Assembly (NCBI GenBank): GCA_006226375.1
Contig: SBHC01000070.1
Location: 1-64,000 of the forward strand
Reading direction: 5' to 3'
Length of the DNA: 64,000 bases
Source of the DNA: Deltaproteobacteria bacterium
Lineage (GTDB): Bacteria; Myxococcota_C; UBA6777
Of the stretch, positions 50,986-60,294 are shown piece after piece (the first letter of the stretch is position 1; each line of letters begins with the position of its first letter). A program made the translations under genes and the position numbers. The notes beneath the pieces were generated by a model. The model was not told the DNA's origin, made no database searches, and worked only from the letters and a program-made list of their open reading frames with translations.

Positions 50986-51729
50986 ATGTTTGGATGGTGG
51001 CGGGAATGGAAGCGTAGTCAACTTGCCGAGAAACCCTTTCCCCCTGAGTGGATGACCTACCTCGACGAACACGTCCCGTTCGTCGCTTCAATGCCCGAAG
51101 AGCTTCGTGAAAACTTCCTCACAGCCCTGAAGATCTTTGCCTGGGAAAAGAACTTTGAAGGTGCCAACGGAATGGAGGTGACGGACGAAATTCGCGTCGT
51201 CATCTCCGCTGCAGCGGTTCGCCTGATTCTCTTCCTGGATCACTCTCACTACGACAAGATCGAGTCGATTGTTGTCTATCCTGGACACTTCCGAACCCCC
51301 GACTTCCAAGACGGAGCTGTGTATGGCGTGGCCCACCAATACGGCAGCATTGTCTTGTCGTGGGAGTCTGTCCTCAACGGATTGAAGAATCCTGACGATG
51401 GACATGACACGGCAACTCACGAGTTTGCCCACGCTCTTGACCTGACGAACGGCTCGTTTAACGGGACGCCGGAGTTGGAAAGCTCGGGAGAGTATCGTCG
51501 ATGGACGGAAGTGATGAGCCACCACTTTTTGCGCTTGCAAGGACGCAAGAAGCCCGAGCGGAAGGTGATGGACATGTACGGAGCCACCAACGAGGCCGAA
51601 TTCTTCGCCGTAGCAACCGAATCGTTCTTTGAAAAGCCCAGACAGATGAAGAAGCACACTCCTGAACTGTATGAGGCTCTTAGAGACTTTTATGGATGGG
51701 ATACTGCAGCGATGGAGAATGAGGCATAA
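50986..51729 (+). CDS. mtfA: MtfA-family zinc peptidase
   Basis: The 247-residue protein has the MtfA layout: an N-terminal FGWWREWKR and PFPPEWMTYLDEHVPF block and the zinc site HEFAHALD (~144-151) with the downstream third ligand region NEAEFFAVATESFFE (~204-218). In Escherichia coli MtfA binds the Mlc repressor and is an aminopeptidase. It is cytosolic. GAGGAG lies upstream of the ATG. It seems to be a standalone gene. Confidence 0.9.
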   Translation: MFGWWREWKRSQLAEKPFPPEWMTYLDEHVPFVASMPEELRENFLTALKIFAWEKNFEGANGMEVTDEIRVVISAAAVRLILFLDHSHYDKIESIVVYPGHFRTPDFQDGAVYGVAHQYGSIVLSWESVLNGLKNPDDGHDTATHEFAHALDLTNGSFNGTPELESSGEYRRWTEVMSHHFLRLQGRKKPERKVMDMYGATNEAEFFAVATESFFEKPRQMKKHTPELYEALRDFYGWDTAAMENEA

Positions 51730-51764
51730 GAGAGGGTGCTTGAACGGGAGCCTTGCAAAGTGCT

Positions 51765-52229
51765 CTAGAGAGGGGACTCTCCACGTCGAAGCAACGTGAG
51801 GGTGCGGTCGAGGCTGGAAGCAAACTCCCGACGATCCCGCTCTCGCAGGGGACGTGGGCCGCCTGTAGAGCCGCCATGGTCGCGAATGTCTTGCATAAAG
51901 TTACGGATGGAGAGGCGCTCGCGGATGTTCTCTTCGGTGTACAATTCGCCGCGGGGGCTGAGGGCAAAGGCATCTTTGGTGACAATTTCAGCGGCCAGAG
52001 GGATGTCGGCCGTGATGACGAGGTCGAAGGGTTCAACGTTCTCGATGATGTGGTGGTCCGCTACATCAAAACCTTTTTGTACCAGAACCTTAGAGATGAC
52101 AGTGGACCGTGGAATGTACATTTCATGGTTGGCGACTACAACGGTGGTGAGTTTCAGCCGTTCCACGGCGCGAAACACAATCTCTTTCACCATCTTGGGG
52201 CATCCGTCTGCGTCGACCCAGACCTTCAA
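51765..52229 (-). CDS. YaiI/YqxD family protein (DUF188)
   Basis: The 154-residue protein starts KVWVDADGCPKMVKEIV, the family hallmark, followed by VANHEMYIPRS, the DLVITADIPLAAEIV block and ALSPRGELYTEENI. DUF188 proteins are related to PIN/NYN-like nuclease folds; the Asp-rich N-terminus fits metal binding, but no activity is established. The start is TTG 52229 with GGAGAG 5 nt upstream. It is convergent with mtfA (36 nt gap). Confidence 0.92.
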   Translation of the reverse strand: MKVWVDADGCPKMVKEIVFRAVERLKLTTVVVANHEMYIPRSTVISKVLVQKGFDVADHHIIENVEPFDLVITADIPLAAEIVTKDAFALSPRGELYTEENIRERLSIRNFMQDIRDHGGSTGGPRPLRERDRREFASSLDRTLTLLRRGESPL

Positions 52230-52243
52230 AGTACTCTCCTAGA

Positions 52244-52453
52244 TTACAAGGACCATTCTTCTGTATCACCGTCAAACATAACTCGTGCGCGCTGGGGCAC
52301 GTGAGATGGCCGGGATGCAACAAAATAACGTGGGATCGGTGGGACTGAAACGTCATCGGTAGGATGGTCGTTTTGAAGCGTGACAGCCAGGGATTCAACC
52401 CGGATGTTAAAGGGCAGAGGTGTTGAGTGCGTGGTGATCTTTTCGCAGGCCAT
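52244..52453 (-). CDS. Possible small hypothetical protein
   Basis: A 69-residue frame starting MACEKITTH is soluble, contains Pro and Val-rich segments (SVPPIPRYFVASRP) and ends GDTEEWSL. It has a plausible amino acid mix but no recognised motif and no clear SD. A longer frame to 52513 is Ser/Arg-rich and less convincing. Confidence 0.35.
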   Translation of the reverse strand: MACEKITTHSTPLPFNIRVESLAVTLQNDHPTDDVSVPPIPRYFVASRPSHVPQRARVMFDGDTEEWSL

Positions 52454-52517
52454 TCGTTCTAGTCCTGATGAGCTTCTTCGTTCACGGGGTTTTGACAGAG
52501 AGGAAGAGACCACCTGG

Positions 52518-52760
52518 CTACGGAGATGAGGGCTCCATCGCAGGTGGATTCCATTGCTGGGAGAATGTCAGCTTTTCTTTGCGAACTTTTTGCGAAGCGC
52601 AATCGCTTGGGGTAAGGTCTGATTCCAGACACAACCCCATCTCATGTTTTTCACGAAAAAGTTGCACAACACCGCTGTTGAGGTCCTGAAGTAGGTTTTC
52701 AAGGTAGGAAATCGACGGAACGCGATCTGTCACTGCCTTTACTTTTTTTGTTCGTTTCAT
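52518..52760 (-). CDS. Possible small hypothetical protein
   Basis: An 80-residue frame begins MKRTKKVKAVTDRVPS and has a helical segment YLENLLQDLNSGVVQLFREK (~19-38), which is amphipathic. GGAG lies 8 nt before the ATG. No family recognised. It could be a short regulator or antitoxin-like helix protein, but this is only a guess. Confidence 0.35.
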   Translation of the reverse strand: MKRTKKVKAVTDRVPSISYLENLLQDLNSGVVQLFREKHEMGLCLESDLTPSDCASQKVRKEKLTFSQQWNPPAMEPSSP

Positions 52761-52907
52761 GGACGAGCTCCGCGGTGGTGAAGCAATGTGCTGAGAGCTC
52801 TTTATGATAGAGAGATGGCCTGACCTGTCAAGCAGATCCGGCGTGACAAACCCACGCTGCGATCGCGCAAGTTGGCGACTTCTCTTGGAACCTACAATGG
52901 AAGAAAA

Positions 52908-54734
52908 TTAAGGGACTTGGCGGCGAGCAGGAGGAGGCGTTTTTCCGATCCAGTACAGCCACCACTCTCCCGTCCGTGCAAATGGAGACTTTCCGCGTAG
53001 TATACTGGGCGTATGTCGAGTGACTCGCTTGTTCACGACCAGCCAGCGGACGCCAAGTTTGCGATAATAGTCGAGATCCTTGGACCCACGGAAAAGAACG
53101 TGCTCATAATGAGTCCATCCGGTCCGCGCGGCTGCATGCAAATACCAGGGATTGTAATCGGCGATCATGACGATCGCTTCGTCCTTTCGGACATAAGGGG
53201 CTAACATCTTTCGGAGATCCTGAGATCGCATGGTGAACGAGTAGGGATCGCCAAGTCGATGGCAACGTTCGTGAAAGCGGGCGTGGGAAGCCTTGAGGGA
53301 CGTGAAACATAGAAACAATGTGATACCTAAAACCAACGCCGGACGAAGGTATCGATGGGTCGCCTCGAACACTCGTGGACCTAGAGCAGAGAGTCCCATG
53401 TACAAGCTCAGCGCGACGACCACTGCTGCCTGCGGCCAACGCCAGGGACCCTGTGTAAGGAACAACGCGAGCCAGATGGCGAGGACCCAGGGAACATCCT
53501 GGTAGGTGTCGTCTTGCTCTGTGTCGTTGGATGACGGGCTCCGCAGCGCTGGAAACTTAAGCCAGCGCCAGATCCTGTGAATTCCCAGCGCTCCAAAAAT
53601 CCAAACCGGCGGCAGGTACAAGATCGCGTAGTAGTAGTGAGCGTGAAGCCGCGAGGTGAACATCAAGACGAGGAGCAACGCGCCCAACATCCAGGTCCAG
53701 ACTGGAGCAGCCCACTCCCGGTATTTGCGTTGGAACGAACTCAACAGCCCGTACACCACAATGGGGAAGAAGGTGTAGTCCGTTGCGTACTTCGGCAGGA
53801 TGTAGCCCACCGTGTGCCCCAGTTGGAAGTTCCGGATGTTGTTCCAGATCTCTGATGGCTTGGGAGTGGCGGCAAAGTACTGGGGGAGACCTGTCGCATA
53901 CCGCTTCTCCAGGTAGCTGGCCCAAAGCATCCAGATGCCCACAAGGAACAAGGGCAAACAGGTGATGCCAACACGCACCAGTCGATCCTTCCAGGAGAGA
54001 GAACTCCATCGAATCGCTGCAATCACAAACGCAGGCCAAACAAACAAGAGTGGATATTTGGTGAGCACCCCAACCGTGAACACAAGGGTTGCGAGGAGTA
54101 GCGATCTCCAATGCTTTCGTCGTGACCGGTAGGCGAGGGCGACTCCCATCAAGCCAATGCACACCATCGGCATATCCGGTTGGATCTGACGACTGTAAAA
54201 CAAGGTCATGGGAGAAAACAGGAGAACGCTCCCCACAAGGAAGCTGTTGTGAGGACCAGGTGCCATCCTCAGGTAAAAGAGCAAAGCAAACAATCCGAGC
54301 AAAAAGTAGCAGAGGGTGTTGACCCGTCCCAGCCACTCCTGCTCTCCAAACACTCTCATCCAGAGAGAGGCTGTGTAAGGAACAATGGGTGCTTCCATCC
54401 CATGGATCCCCGTTCGTCCATACGTGTGATGGACACGTGGATAGAAGAAGTTAGGATGTTCTAGAAAGTTGAGCGCCACAGAGAAGGTATCAGCCTGCCT
54501 GTGGTTGTGTTCTCCTGAGATGGGGTAATGGATGGACTGGACCCACTCCTGCACCATGGGTGCTGCCATCAAAAAAATGGCAAACACCAACACTGCACTT
54601 AACCAACTCTTTTTCTGGTGCGGTGACTCCACCCACATGCGTTTGATTCTCTCCCACAGTCCGAGTTTTTTGAGATGCTCTTTTGCAGGGAAAACGTGAA
54701 AATTGTCCCCACAGTGTGGAAGGTTCGATAGCAT
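52908..54734 (-). CDS. GT39-like membrane glycosyltransferase/mannosyltransferase-type protein
   Basis: The 608-residue protein has about 10-12 hydrophobic helices, a loop with GEHNHRQADTFSVALNF (~75-95) after the first helix, and YSRQIQPDMPMV (~180-190). This matches the PMT/ArnT-like GT-C fold, in which a loop Asp/Glu accepts a polyprenyl-phosphate sugar donor. The C-terminal ~110 residues are a soluble domain. ATG 54734 has GGGG upstream, and ATG 54635 is an alternative. It would act at the inner membrane on a lipid-linked or surface substrate; donor and acceptor unknown. Confidence 0.75.
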   Translation of the reverse strand: MLSNLPHCGDNFHVFPAKEHLKKLGLWERIKRMWVESPHQKKSWLSAVLVFAIFLMAAPMVQEWVQSIHYPISGEHNHRQADTFSVALNFLEHPNFFYPRVHHTYGRTGIHGMEAPIVPYTASLWMRVFGEQEWLGRVNTLCYFLLGLFALLFYLRMAPGPHNSFLVGSVLLFSPMTLFYSRQIQPDMPMVCIGLMGVALAYRSRRKHWRSLLLATLVFTVGVLTKYPLLFVWPAFVIAAIRWSSLSWKDRLVRVGITCLPLFLVGIWMLWASYLEKRYATGLPQYFAATPKPSEIWNNIRNFQLGHTVGYILPKYATDYTFFPIVVYGLLSSFQRKYREWAAPVWTWMLGALLLVLMFTSRLHAHYYYAILYLPPVWIFGALGIHRIWRWLKFPALRSPSSNDTEQDDTYQDVPWVLAIWLALFLTQGPWRWPQAAVVVALSLYMGLSALGPRVFEATHRYLRPALVLGITLFLCFTSLKASHARFHERCHRLGDPYSFTMRSQDLRKMLAPYVRKDEAIVMIADYNPWYLHAAARTGWTHYEHVLFRGSKDLDYYRKLGVRWLVVNKRVTRHTPSILRGKSPFARTGEWWLYWIGKTPPPARRQVP

Positions 54735-54876
54735 TGTCCCCGCTCTTTGTCAACGAAAGGCCAATGCTTTACGCACGTTGCGTTGTTTGAAGTGGAGGCG
54801 TATGCAAAGGAAGTTGTGACACGTACAAGAGAAGAGTTGATGAGGTAGGGAAAGATCGTAGATTGGAGCTGGGGGT

Positions 54877-55707
54877 TTACATTCCGTGGGTTTCGACCAA
54901 GCCTGCAGCGAGCTTGAGTTCTGCAGCGGCCGTAATGTTCAACGGCTTGGTGCGACGGAGGAGGTAGCGTGCCAGGGTCGCAAGGCTCACACTGCACACC
55001 TGAAGAACTTCGTCTCCCCGCTCAAACTGAATCAAGTCCATATAGAACTGATTCAACTCCTTGTCACGGTGGTAGTAGCGTGAATCCGACTCTTCCTTCT
55101 CGAACACCGAACCTTTGACGCTTCCTTTGAACAGGAAGGTGTGGGGGCAGAACTCGGCTTCTTCGCTGATCGCAATGTCTTTGCGATAGTGCTGGTCAAT
55201 GGCTGCCGCGATGGTCAACTGTTCCACTGTGGGCTTCGCCTGGTAGAAGGGCGAAGGGAACACGTTTTCAAAGTTCTTCGCGACGTTACCCAAGCTACTG
55301 AGAACACAGGCCACGTTGCTTACCCAAACCTTGCTAAAGGGACGGTGTCGCAGCAGATAGTGCAACAGCAACTTGGAGGTCAGCTTGTGTGTCAAGCGAT
55401 GGCCACGAGCGACAGGGTCTACACAAGTCAAGCCAAGGTGCAATACTTCGCCCAAGCCTTCCACTGGAATCAAGAGCGCGGAGCAGAAGCCAACAATCTT
55501 GCCTTCCTTGTTTTGTGCGATCGTGATGACCTTATCATCCAGCGCTATCGGACTTTTCTCCAAGCACTGGTACTCAGGGATCTCATCGAAGCAATGGGAC
55601 GCAACGTTGCGAAGTTCGTCTTGAAGAGTTGCAATCTCACCGCGGTGCAAACGCTGACCGGGGCGATAGAAGAATTCAACTTTGTACTTTTGCTGCTTGC
55701 TGCTCAT
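54877..55707 (-). CDS. GNAT-like acyltransferase domain protein
   Basis: The 276-residue protein reads like a GNAT-related enzyme: KIVGFCSALLIPVEGLGEVLHLGLTCVDPVARGHRLTHKL (~70-110) contains the acceptor-strand and acyl-CoA binding segment (ARGHRLTHKL). Its C-terminus is helical. GGAG lies 7 nt before the ATG. The first 32 nt overlap the 3' end of the PlsC-like gene upstream in another frame, so translation is probably coupled. Acceptor unknown; the context suggests lipid or N-acyl amino acid chemistry (inference). Confidence 0.65.
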   Translation of the reverse strand: MSSKQQKYKVEFFYRPGQRLHRGEIATLQDELRNVASHCFDEIPEYQCLEKSPIALDDKVITIAQNKEGKIVGFCSALLIPVEGLGEVLHLGLTCVDPVARGHRLTHKLTSKLLLHYLLRHRPFSKVWVSNVACVLSSLGNVAKNFENVFPSPFYQAKPTVEQLTIAAAIDQHYRKDIAISEEAEFCPHTFLFKGSVKGSVFEKEESDSRYYHRDKELNQFYMDLIQFERGDEVLQVCSVSLATLARYLLRRTKPLNITAAAELKLAAGLVETHGM

Positions 55708-56512
55708 GATAAAACTCCTTGGCCAAGGGATTGACCCCTTGTGTATGAAGTTGATCGATATCTTTCTTAAGTTCGTTTCGAATCCAGTCTTCGGTTTGCT
55801 GCTTCAAAGCTACGGGATCCTTGCCGCGAAGCGGGGGGCCGTAAGTCACAACAACCTTCATTCGCTTTTGGCGAAAGCGCTGGAGGAAGTGGGCGATAAA
55901 CGACTCATCACCCGTCCAAGCATCTTCCGGTTCCAGGTACTCAATCGCTACCGGAACAATGGGAAGATCGTTCTCTGCGGCGGTGTAGAACATGCCAGGG
56001 CGAAGAGCGTTCATCTCACCCTTGTTGGTGGTGGTTCCTTCAGCGAAGACCATCACCGACATGCCTTCGTCCAGCCGCTTCTTGAGCTCCTTGCGGGCTT
56101 CGCGGCGGCTGTTCTTGCAGTCGCGATCCACAAAGATAGTGTTGGCTACGCTGGCAGCCCATCCAATCACAGGCCAGCTCTTTACCTGAGCTTTTGCCAG
56201 GAACGTACAAGGTACGGAGCCCATGATGGCTGGGATGTCTGCGTACGAGCGATGATTGGCAATCAAAATCGCTCCTTTGCCTTTCATCTCACCATGCTCG
56301 GCTACATCGATGCTTGTCCAACGTAGAAGTCGCCGAGACCAGGTTTGCATATAGGAAATCGAGAGGGCCGTTGTCATCCGTCCCATCAGCGCATTCAAGG
56401 CATACATCGCGCTCATTCCGAGGGTGATGCCAAACAGGGAGAGCAGCCGGAACGGCGCACGCCATATCGGCGCTCGACTCTCGATGTGTTTGCTTTTTAG
56501 ATGCTTTGTCAT
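55676..56512 (-). CDS. plsC: PlsC-family 1-acylglycerol-3-phosphate acyltransferase-like
   Basis: The ~278-residue protein has an N-terminal hydrophobic helix (~18-38) and all four PlsC motifs: NHRSYAD (I), the FVDR block (II), FAEGTT (III) and IVPVAI (IV). It would transfer acyl groups at the inner membrane to lysophosphatidate or a related acceptor. The start is uncertain: ATG 56512 fits family length, while ATG 56548 and 56617 are in frame without clear SD. It overlaps the GNAT-like gene by 32 nt. Together they could make a two-step acyl lipid (inference). Confidence 0.85.
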   Translation of the reverse strand: MTKHLKSKHIESRAPIWRAPFRLLSLFGITLGMSAMYALNALMGRMTTALSISYMQTWSRRLLRWTSIDVAEHGEMKGKGAILIANHRSYADIPAIMGSVPCTFLAKAQVKSWPVIGWAASVANTIFVDRDCKNSRREARKELKKRLDEGMSVMVFAEGTTTNKGEMNALRPGMFYTAAENDLPIVPVAIEYLEPEDAWTGDESFIAHFLQRFRQKRMKVVVTYGPPLRGKDPVALKQQTEDWIRNELKKDIDQLHTQGVNPLAKEFYHEQQAAKVQS

Positions 56513-57031
56513 CGGTTGGTCTTTCTCTGTGTTGCATTTCAAATGCATGGTTACACGAGCTTGCCTAGGAAACTTTGGTATCAGACGAAAGCTTCGTTGG
56601 CTGACACCCCCACGCAAAGCAATCCCCGTGCCAACCTTCTTTGGAGTGTCGATTTGTTAAGTGTGATGTCTTTTGTTTCTAGGTTGTTAGGCGTTGCGGT
56701 CACGACAGGATGACATTCTTGTAACATCGATTTCTAAGCTATCTTTTTCGAATCCTATCTGTTATTGTAACTTTCTTCACGAGGGCGAGTTGCGATAAAG
56801 TCTTTGTAAATCAATGGTTTGGGTGCGAAGTTTTGTTCCCGGTTGAGGTGGGTACTTTCAGGGCATTTTCCTTACTTGTATATATGGGAGTACTGCAGGT
56901 GTTTGATTTGTATGGGTTTGTTTGGTTGTGGTTGTGGGGGCGAACTAAGAGGGATAGCTTCGCACCTGCGAAGTTAGGTTCGCACTTGAGTTGAGAAGAG
57001 ACAGAGGAAGAGCGGGAAGGTTAGCTTTGCT
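56513..57031. other. 519-bp intergenic region with repeated TTCGCA motifs
   Basis: This gap lies upstream of the plsC-like gene and after the helicase gene. It has T-rich and purine-rich stretches (a long G/T-rich run at 56900-56940), the palindrome at 56958-56973 and extra TGCGAAG (56824-56830) and TTCGCAC (56979-56985) copies. No gene is supported. Confidence 0.45.
56958..56973. repeat. Palindrome CTTCGCA-CC-TGCGAAG
   Basis: Exact 7-bp arms have a 2-nt spacer, 59 nt past the helicase stop. Extra half-copies of the same hexamer nearby suggest a clustered binding motif rather than a terminator. No T-tract follows in either direction. Confidence 0.4.
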
Positions 57032-58966
57032 TCACGATTCAAACGGTGGAGCGTCATCGTCCCAGGCGCTGCTCCAGGCACCCAATTGTTCCGTTGCTTC
57101 GAGAAAGGCGCTGTAGTACTGGTTTTGTCCCAAGGTCGCGCTGTCTCCGAGGACCAACAAAAAACGCCGGGCTCGGGTTAGGGCTACATTCATACGTCGT
57201 GTATCAGCGAGGAAGCCAATCTCATTGTCGTCGTTGCAGCGAACCATATCGATGACAATGGCTTCTTTTTCTCGCCCTTGAAACCCATCAACGCTGCCAA
57301 CTTCCAGCCCAGCTTCCATCTCAGGCCGGAGTTGCTCCCGAAGTCGCCGGACTTGTGCATTGTAGGGTGTGATAATGGCGACATCGCCTGGGGATATCCC
57401 ACGGCCGAGCAACCTCTTCACTTCAGCGACTGTGCGTTCGGCTTGTTGTGGGTTTGAGGTGCTTGGGTCGTCGTCTGTGCTTACTTCTTCCCAACCTTTT
57501 CCTGCGGTGTCGACAAAGATCATGACACCGGAACGTATGGGGTCTTCAGCCACGCCATCTAACTGGGATAGCTCATGTGACGCGACCGATTCATGAGCTA
57601 TCAGTTGGTTGTCGTACATGCTCGCTGATGGAAACGACATGATGGTTTCGTTCATCCGATACTGCACCGTGAGAAGTCGAAGCATGTCGGCTTCCTCGGT
57701 CTCAGCGAGTCGTTCAAAGATCGTGGTGCCCAGTCCGTTTTGCTCGGCTGTGAGGCTGATGACTGTGGGAGGCAGCTGGCATGGGTCTCCTGCCAATACC
57801 GCCCGGTTCGCTCGGGACAGTGGGACCAGTGCAATGGGATCGGGAGCTTGTGTCGCTTCGTCCACAACGACCAGGTCAAACCTTTCGTCTTTGAGCAAAA
57901 AGTGGTCGGCTCCTGTAGCCGTGGCACAGATAACAGAAGCTTGAGCCAGAATGGCTTCTTGGGCTCCTTGTCGTTGCATCCTTGCATCGCGAAACAAGGA
58001 TCGGACTTCACGGTACAGCTCTCTGCGTTCAGAGCGTGAAAGTCCCGAACGTGACGACTTGTTCTGAATCTTCCTGCGGAGGTTGTTGGCCTCAATGATC
58101 CATTTCCTCGATAGGTCATAGGCTCCTGTTTGTTCCACAAGGGCGTCAAGGGTGTGGGCTTCCACTTCGGGTGTAACGCGAGCGGGATGCCCCATCCGAA
58201 CAATGGAGAGGCCCGAGGCAAGGAGTCGTTCTGCGAGGTTGTCGACGGCCGCGTTGCTGGCTGCTGTGGCCAACACTCGCTCACCTCTCGCGGTGGCTTG
58301 GCAAATGACTTCCACCAGTGTACGGGTCTTACCCGTTCCTGGGGGACCATGTATCAAGGCAATGTCTTGCGCTGCCATGGCTCGTTGGACGGCTCGTTGT
58401 TGGGGCTCATTGAGGCTCTTGTCTTGCCACGTGAGGTCAGGCTCCTTGTCGAACTGGGCAGGCCCCCCTCCGAGCATGACTTCCCGAAGTCGGCCTGTGG
58501 GAGACAGCTTCTCGGCTTCCCGAAACCTACGAATGGCTCGTTTTCCCCGCTCAAAGGTCGTTTGGGGTTCATCGCCGTCCAAATGAAAGCCACCTTCTTC
58601 GAGGTGGTCAGGGTAGTTCCCATCCACAACGACGCCGAGTTTGTCGGGCTTTCGTCGCGAGACCACGCCCAAGACGGCTTCCTCGCTGTCAGGGTTGTCT
58701 CTCCACAATCGAACAGGGTCTCCGGGTCCAACCTGGAGTCCTTCCATCTCGCGGACATCGTCTGGGGCGAGCCAAAGCAAGACTCTATCACCCACAGCGG
58801 CGTCCGTATCCACGATGTACAGGTTGCGAAGGGCGATGCCTCGCTCCACCCTCTCTTTGAGAGTAAACTCCTGCCGCTGTTCTACGAACCGTTCATGGAC
58901 GGCTTCCTGCTCTTCTACCCACAGCTCGTTCAAATGGGTCAAAAACTGCTGGCTTGGGGCTGTCAT
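57032..58966 (-). CDS. Upf1-like superfamily I helicase (IGHMBP2/DNA2 type)
   Basis: The 644-residue protein has an N-terminal OB-like or beta domain (~30-180) and then the SF1B helicase core: Walker A GPPGTGKT (~205-212), VDEATQA (Walker B, ~368-374), GDPCQLPP (motif III-like), VQYRMN (motif IV), and near the C-terminus SVDGFQGREKE (motif V) and MNVALTRARR (motif VI). These define the Upf1/DNA2/IGHMBP2 group that unwinds RNA or DNA 5' to 3'. AAGGAG lies 8 nt before the ATG. It is a single cytoplasmic gene with no nuclease partner visible. Confidence 0.9.
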   Translation of the reverse strand: MTAPSQQFLTHLNELWVEEQEAVHERFVEQRQEFTLKERVERGIALRNLYIVDTDAAVGDRVLLWLAPDDVREMEGLQVGPGDPVRLWRDNPDSEEAVLGVVSRRKPDKLGVVVDGNYPDHLEEGGFHLDGDEPQTTFERGKRAIRRFREAEKLSPTGRLREVMLGGGPAQFDKEPDLTWQDKSLNEPQQRAVQRAMAAQDIALIHGPPGTGKTRTLVEVICQATARGERVLATAASNAAVDNLAERLLASGLSIVRMGHPARVTPEVEAHTLDALVEQTGAYDLSRKWIIEANNLRRKIQNKSSRSGLSRSERRELYREVRSLFRDARMQRQGAQEAILAQASVICATATGADHFLLKDERFDLVVVDEATQAPDPIALVPLSRANRAVLAGDPCQLPPTVISLTAEQNGLGTTIFERLAETEEADMLRLLTVQYRMNETIMSFPSASMYDNQLIAHESVASHELSQLDGVAEDPIRSGVMIFVDTAGKGWEEVSTDDDPSTSNPQQAERTVAEVKRLLGRGISPGDVAIITPYNAQVRRLREQLRPEMEAGLEVGSVDGFQGREKEAIVIDMVRCNDDNEIGFLADTRRMNVALTRARRFLLVLGDSATLGQNQYYSAFLEATEQLGAWSSAWDDDAPPFES

Positions 58967-59145
58967 TCACGGTCTCCTTGGGGTGGCTTTCTTCATCCTA
59001 TGTCTGGCTTCCACTCATCCTGTATTGCACAAGATTCTGAGGATGGAAAGTCTTGGCTGAGGCTACGTTTCGCTTCTGTTGATTTTGAGTCACTGTTTTG
59101 TCACAATGCTTGTCCGGGTTTCTGAACGTAAAAAGGGAGTCAAGC

Positions 59146-60294
59146 ATGGTTACTGTACGAAGAGGGCTGGGTTTGGTTTTGTTGTGTCTTGGGTTTTTGG
59201 TGCTCGCTTGTTCCAATCCCACCGAATCCACGGAGCCAACTTTTGATGCATCTTCGGGTAAGGAAGCGACTCCTGATGTCGGTGATTACGAAGGAACTCC
59301 AACCGAAACGGTTCCAGAGCAGCCTTCTGCGCCGCCAGGATCGGGGCTTGCCTCGCTGCCTCCTGTTAAGACCGTGAACTATCCCATGGATGACACCCTT
59401 CGGGTGAATCATGTGCAGGTGATTGGTACTCACAACAGCTACCACATTGCTCCCAAAGAAGGCGTGGATGACTGGAAATACACGCACGATCCTCTTGACG
59501 TTCAACTGGAACAACAAGGTGTCCGGCAGTTTGAACTCGACATTTACTGGGATACCGAACGCAAGGTCCTGCAGGTGTTACACATCCCTTTGGTTGATCC
59601 TGGTACCACATGTGACAAGTGGACTGATTGTTTGCGGGTGATCAAGCATTGGTCGGATCGTCGACCCCAGCACCTTCCGATCTTTATTATGGTGGAGGCA
59701 AAGCTAAGCGAGTTCAACGCTCCCAAGGATCTCTTTGCGACGTTGGAGTCAGAGACCCTCTCCGTATTTCCCAAGGATAGGATCCTCACGCCAGACTTTG
59801 TGCGTGGGGATGCAGCCACTGTGTCCGAAGCTGTTACCACAAAGGGGTGGCCGACATTGGCGCAAGCGAGAGGGAAGGTCTTGTTCTTTCTCTTAATGTC
59901 GGAGGAGCGAAAGAAAGCCTACACCAACGATGGAAAGAACCTGCACGGTCGGATCATGTTTGTGAGCAGTAACGCCAAAGACCCCTACGCTGCGGTGATT
60001 CAGAAAGACGGTCCAGAAGGTAGTGAGGCTGATATACAGGCGCTGGTAAAGCAAGGGTTCTTGATTCGTACAAGAGCCGATGCTGACTTGAACGCAAGCA
60101 AAGAGAAGAATGAAACAAGGCTCAAGGCGGCTCAGGATTCTGGCGCACACATGCTCAGCTCGGATCATGCGAAGCCTCGTACGGATGGTTACCAAGTGAA
60201 GGTTCCAGGCGGAACGCCGGCTCGCTGCAACCCAGTGAACGCTCCTTCTTCTTGCACTTCTGAGGCCCTGGAAAAGTTAACACCTCAGGAGTAA
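59146..60294 (+). CDS. Lipoprotein with Ca-dependent PI-PLC-like domain
   Basis: The 382-residue protein begins with a lipoprotein signal (FLVLAC, Cys ~25) at ATG 59146, with AAGGGAG upstream. A polar stalk (~28-75) follows. The catalytic domain shows the Ca2+-dependent PI-PLC (Streptomyces-type) motifs: GTHNSYH (~94-100), ELDIYWD (~126-132) and LHIPLVDPGTTC (~143-154); the two His are the predicted acid/base. Further blocks are IFIMVEAK and SGAHMLSSDHAKPRTDGY at the end. It would cleave phosphoinositides or related lipids at the cell surface. Not in an obvious operon. Confidence 0.85.
   Translation: MVTVRRGLGLVLLCLGFLVLACSNPTESTEPTFDASSGKEATPDVGDYEGTPTETVPEQPSAPPGSGLASLPPVKTVNYPMDDTLRVNHVQVIGTHNSYHIAPKEGVDDWKYTHDPLDVQLEQQGVRQFELDIYWDTERKVLQVLHIPLVDPGTTCDKWTDCLRVIKHWSDRRPQHLPIFIMVEAKLSEFNAPKDLFATLESETLSVFPKDRILTPDFVRGDAATVSEAVTTKGWPTLAQARGKVLFFLLMSEERKKAYTNDGKNLHGRIMFVSSNAKDPYAAVIQKDGPEGSEADIQALVKQGFLIRTRADADLNASKEKNETRLKAAQDSGAHMLSSDHAKPRTDGYQVKVPGGTPARCNPVNAPSSCTSEALEKLTPQE

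Larger units (their letters stand above)
52230..52907. other. 678-bp region with two doubtful small genes
   Basis: Between DUF188 and the GT39-like gene there is no strong gene. Two small minus-strand frames (52244-52453 and 52518-52760) are possible and are listed with low confidence. The remaining sequence shows no RNA gene, repeat or clear promoter. Confidence 0.4.
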
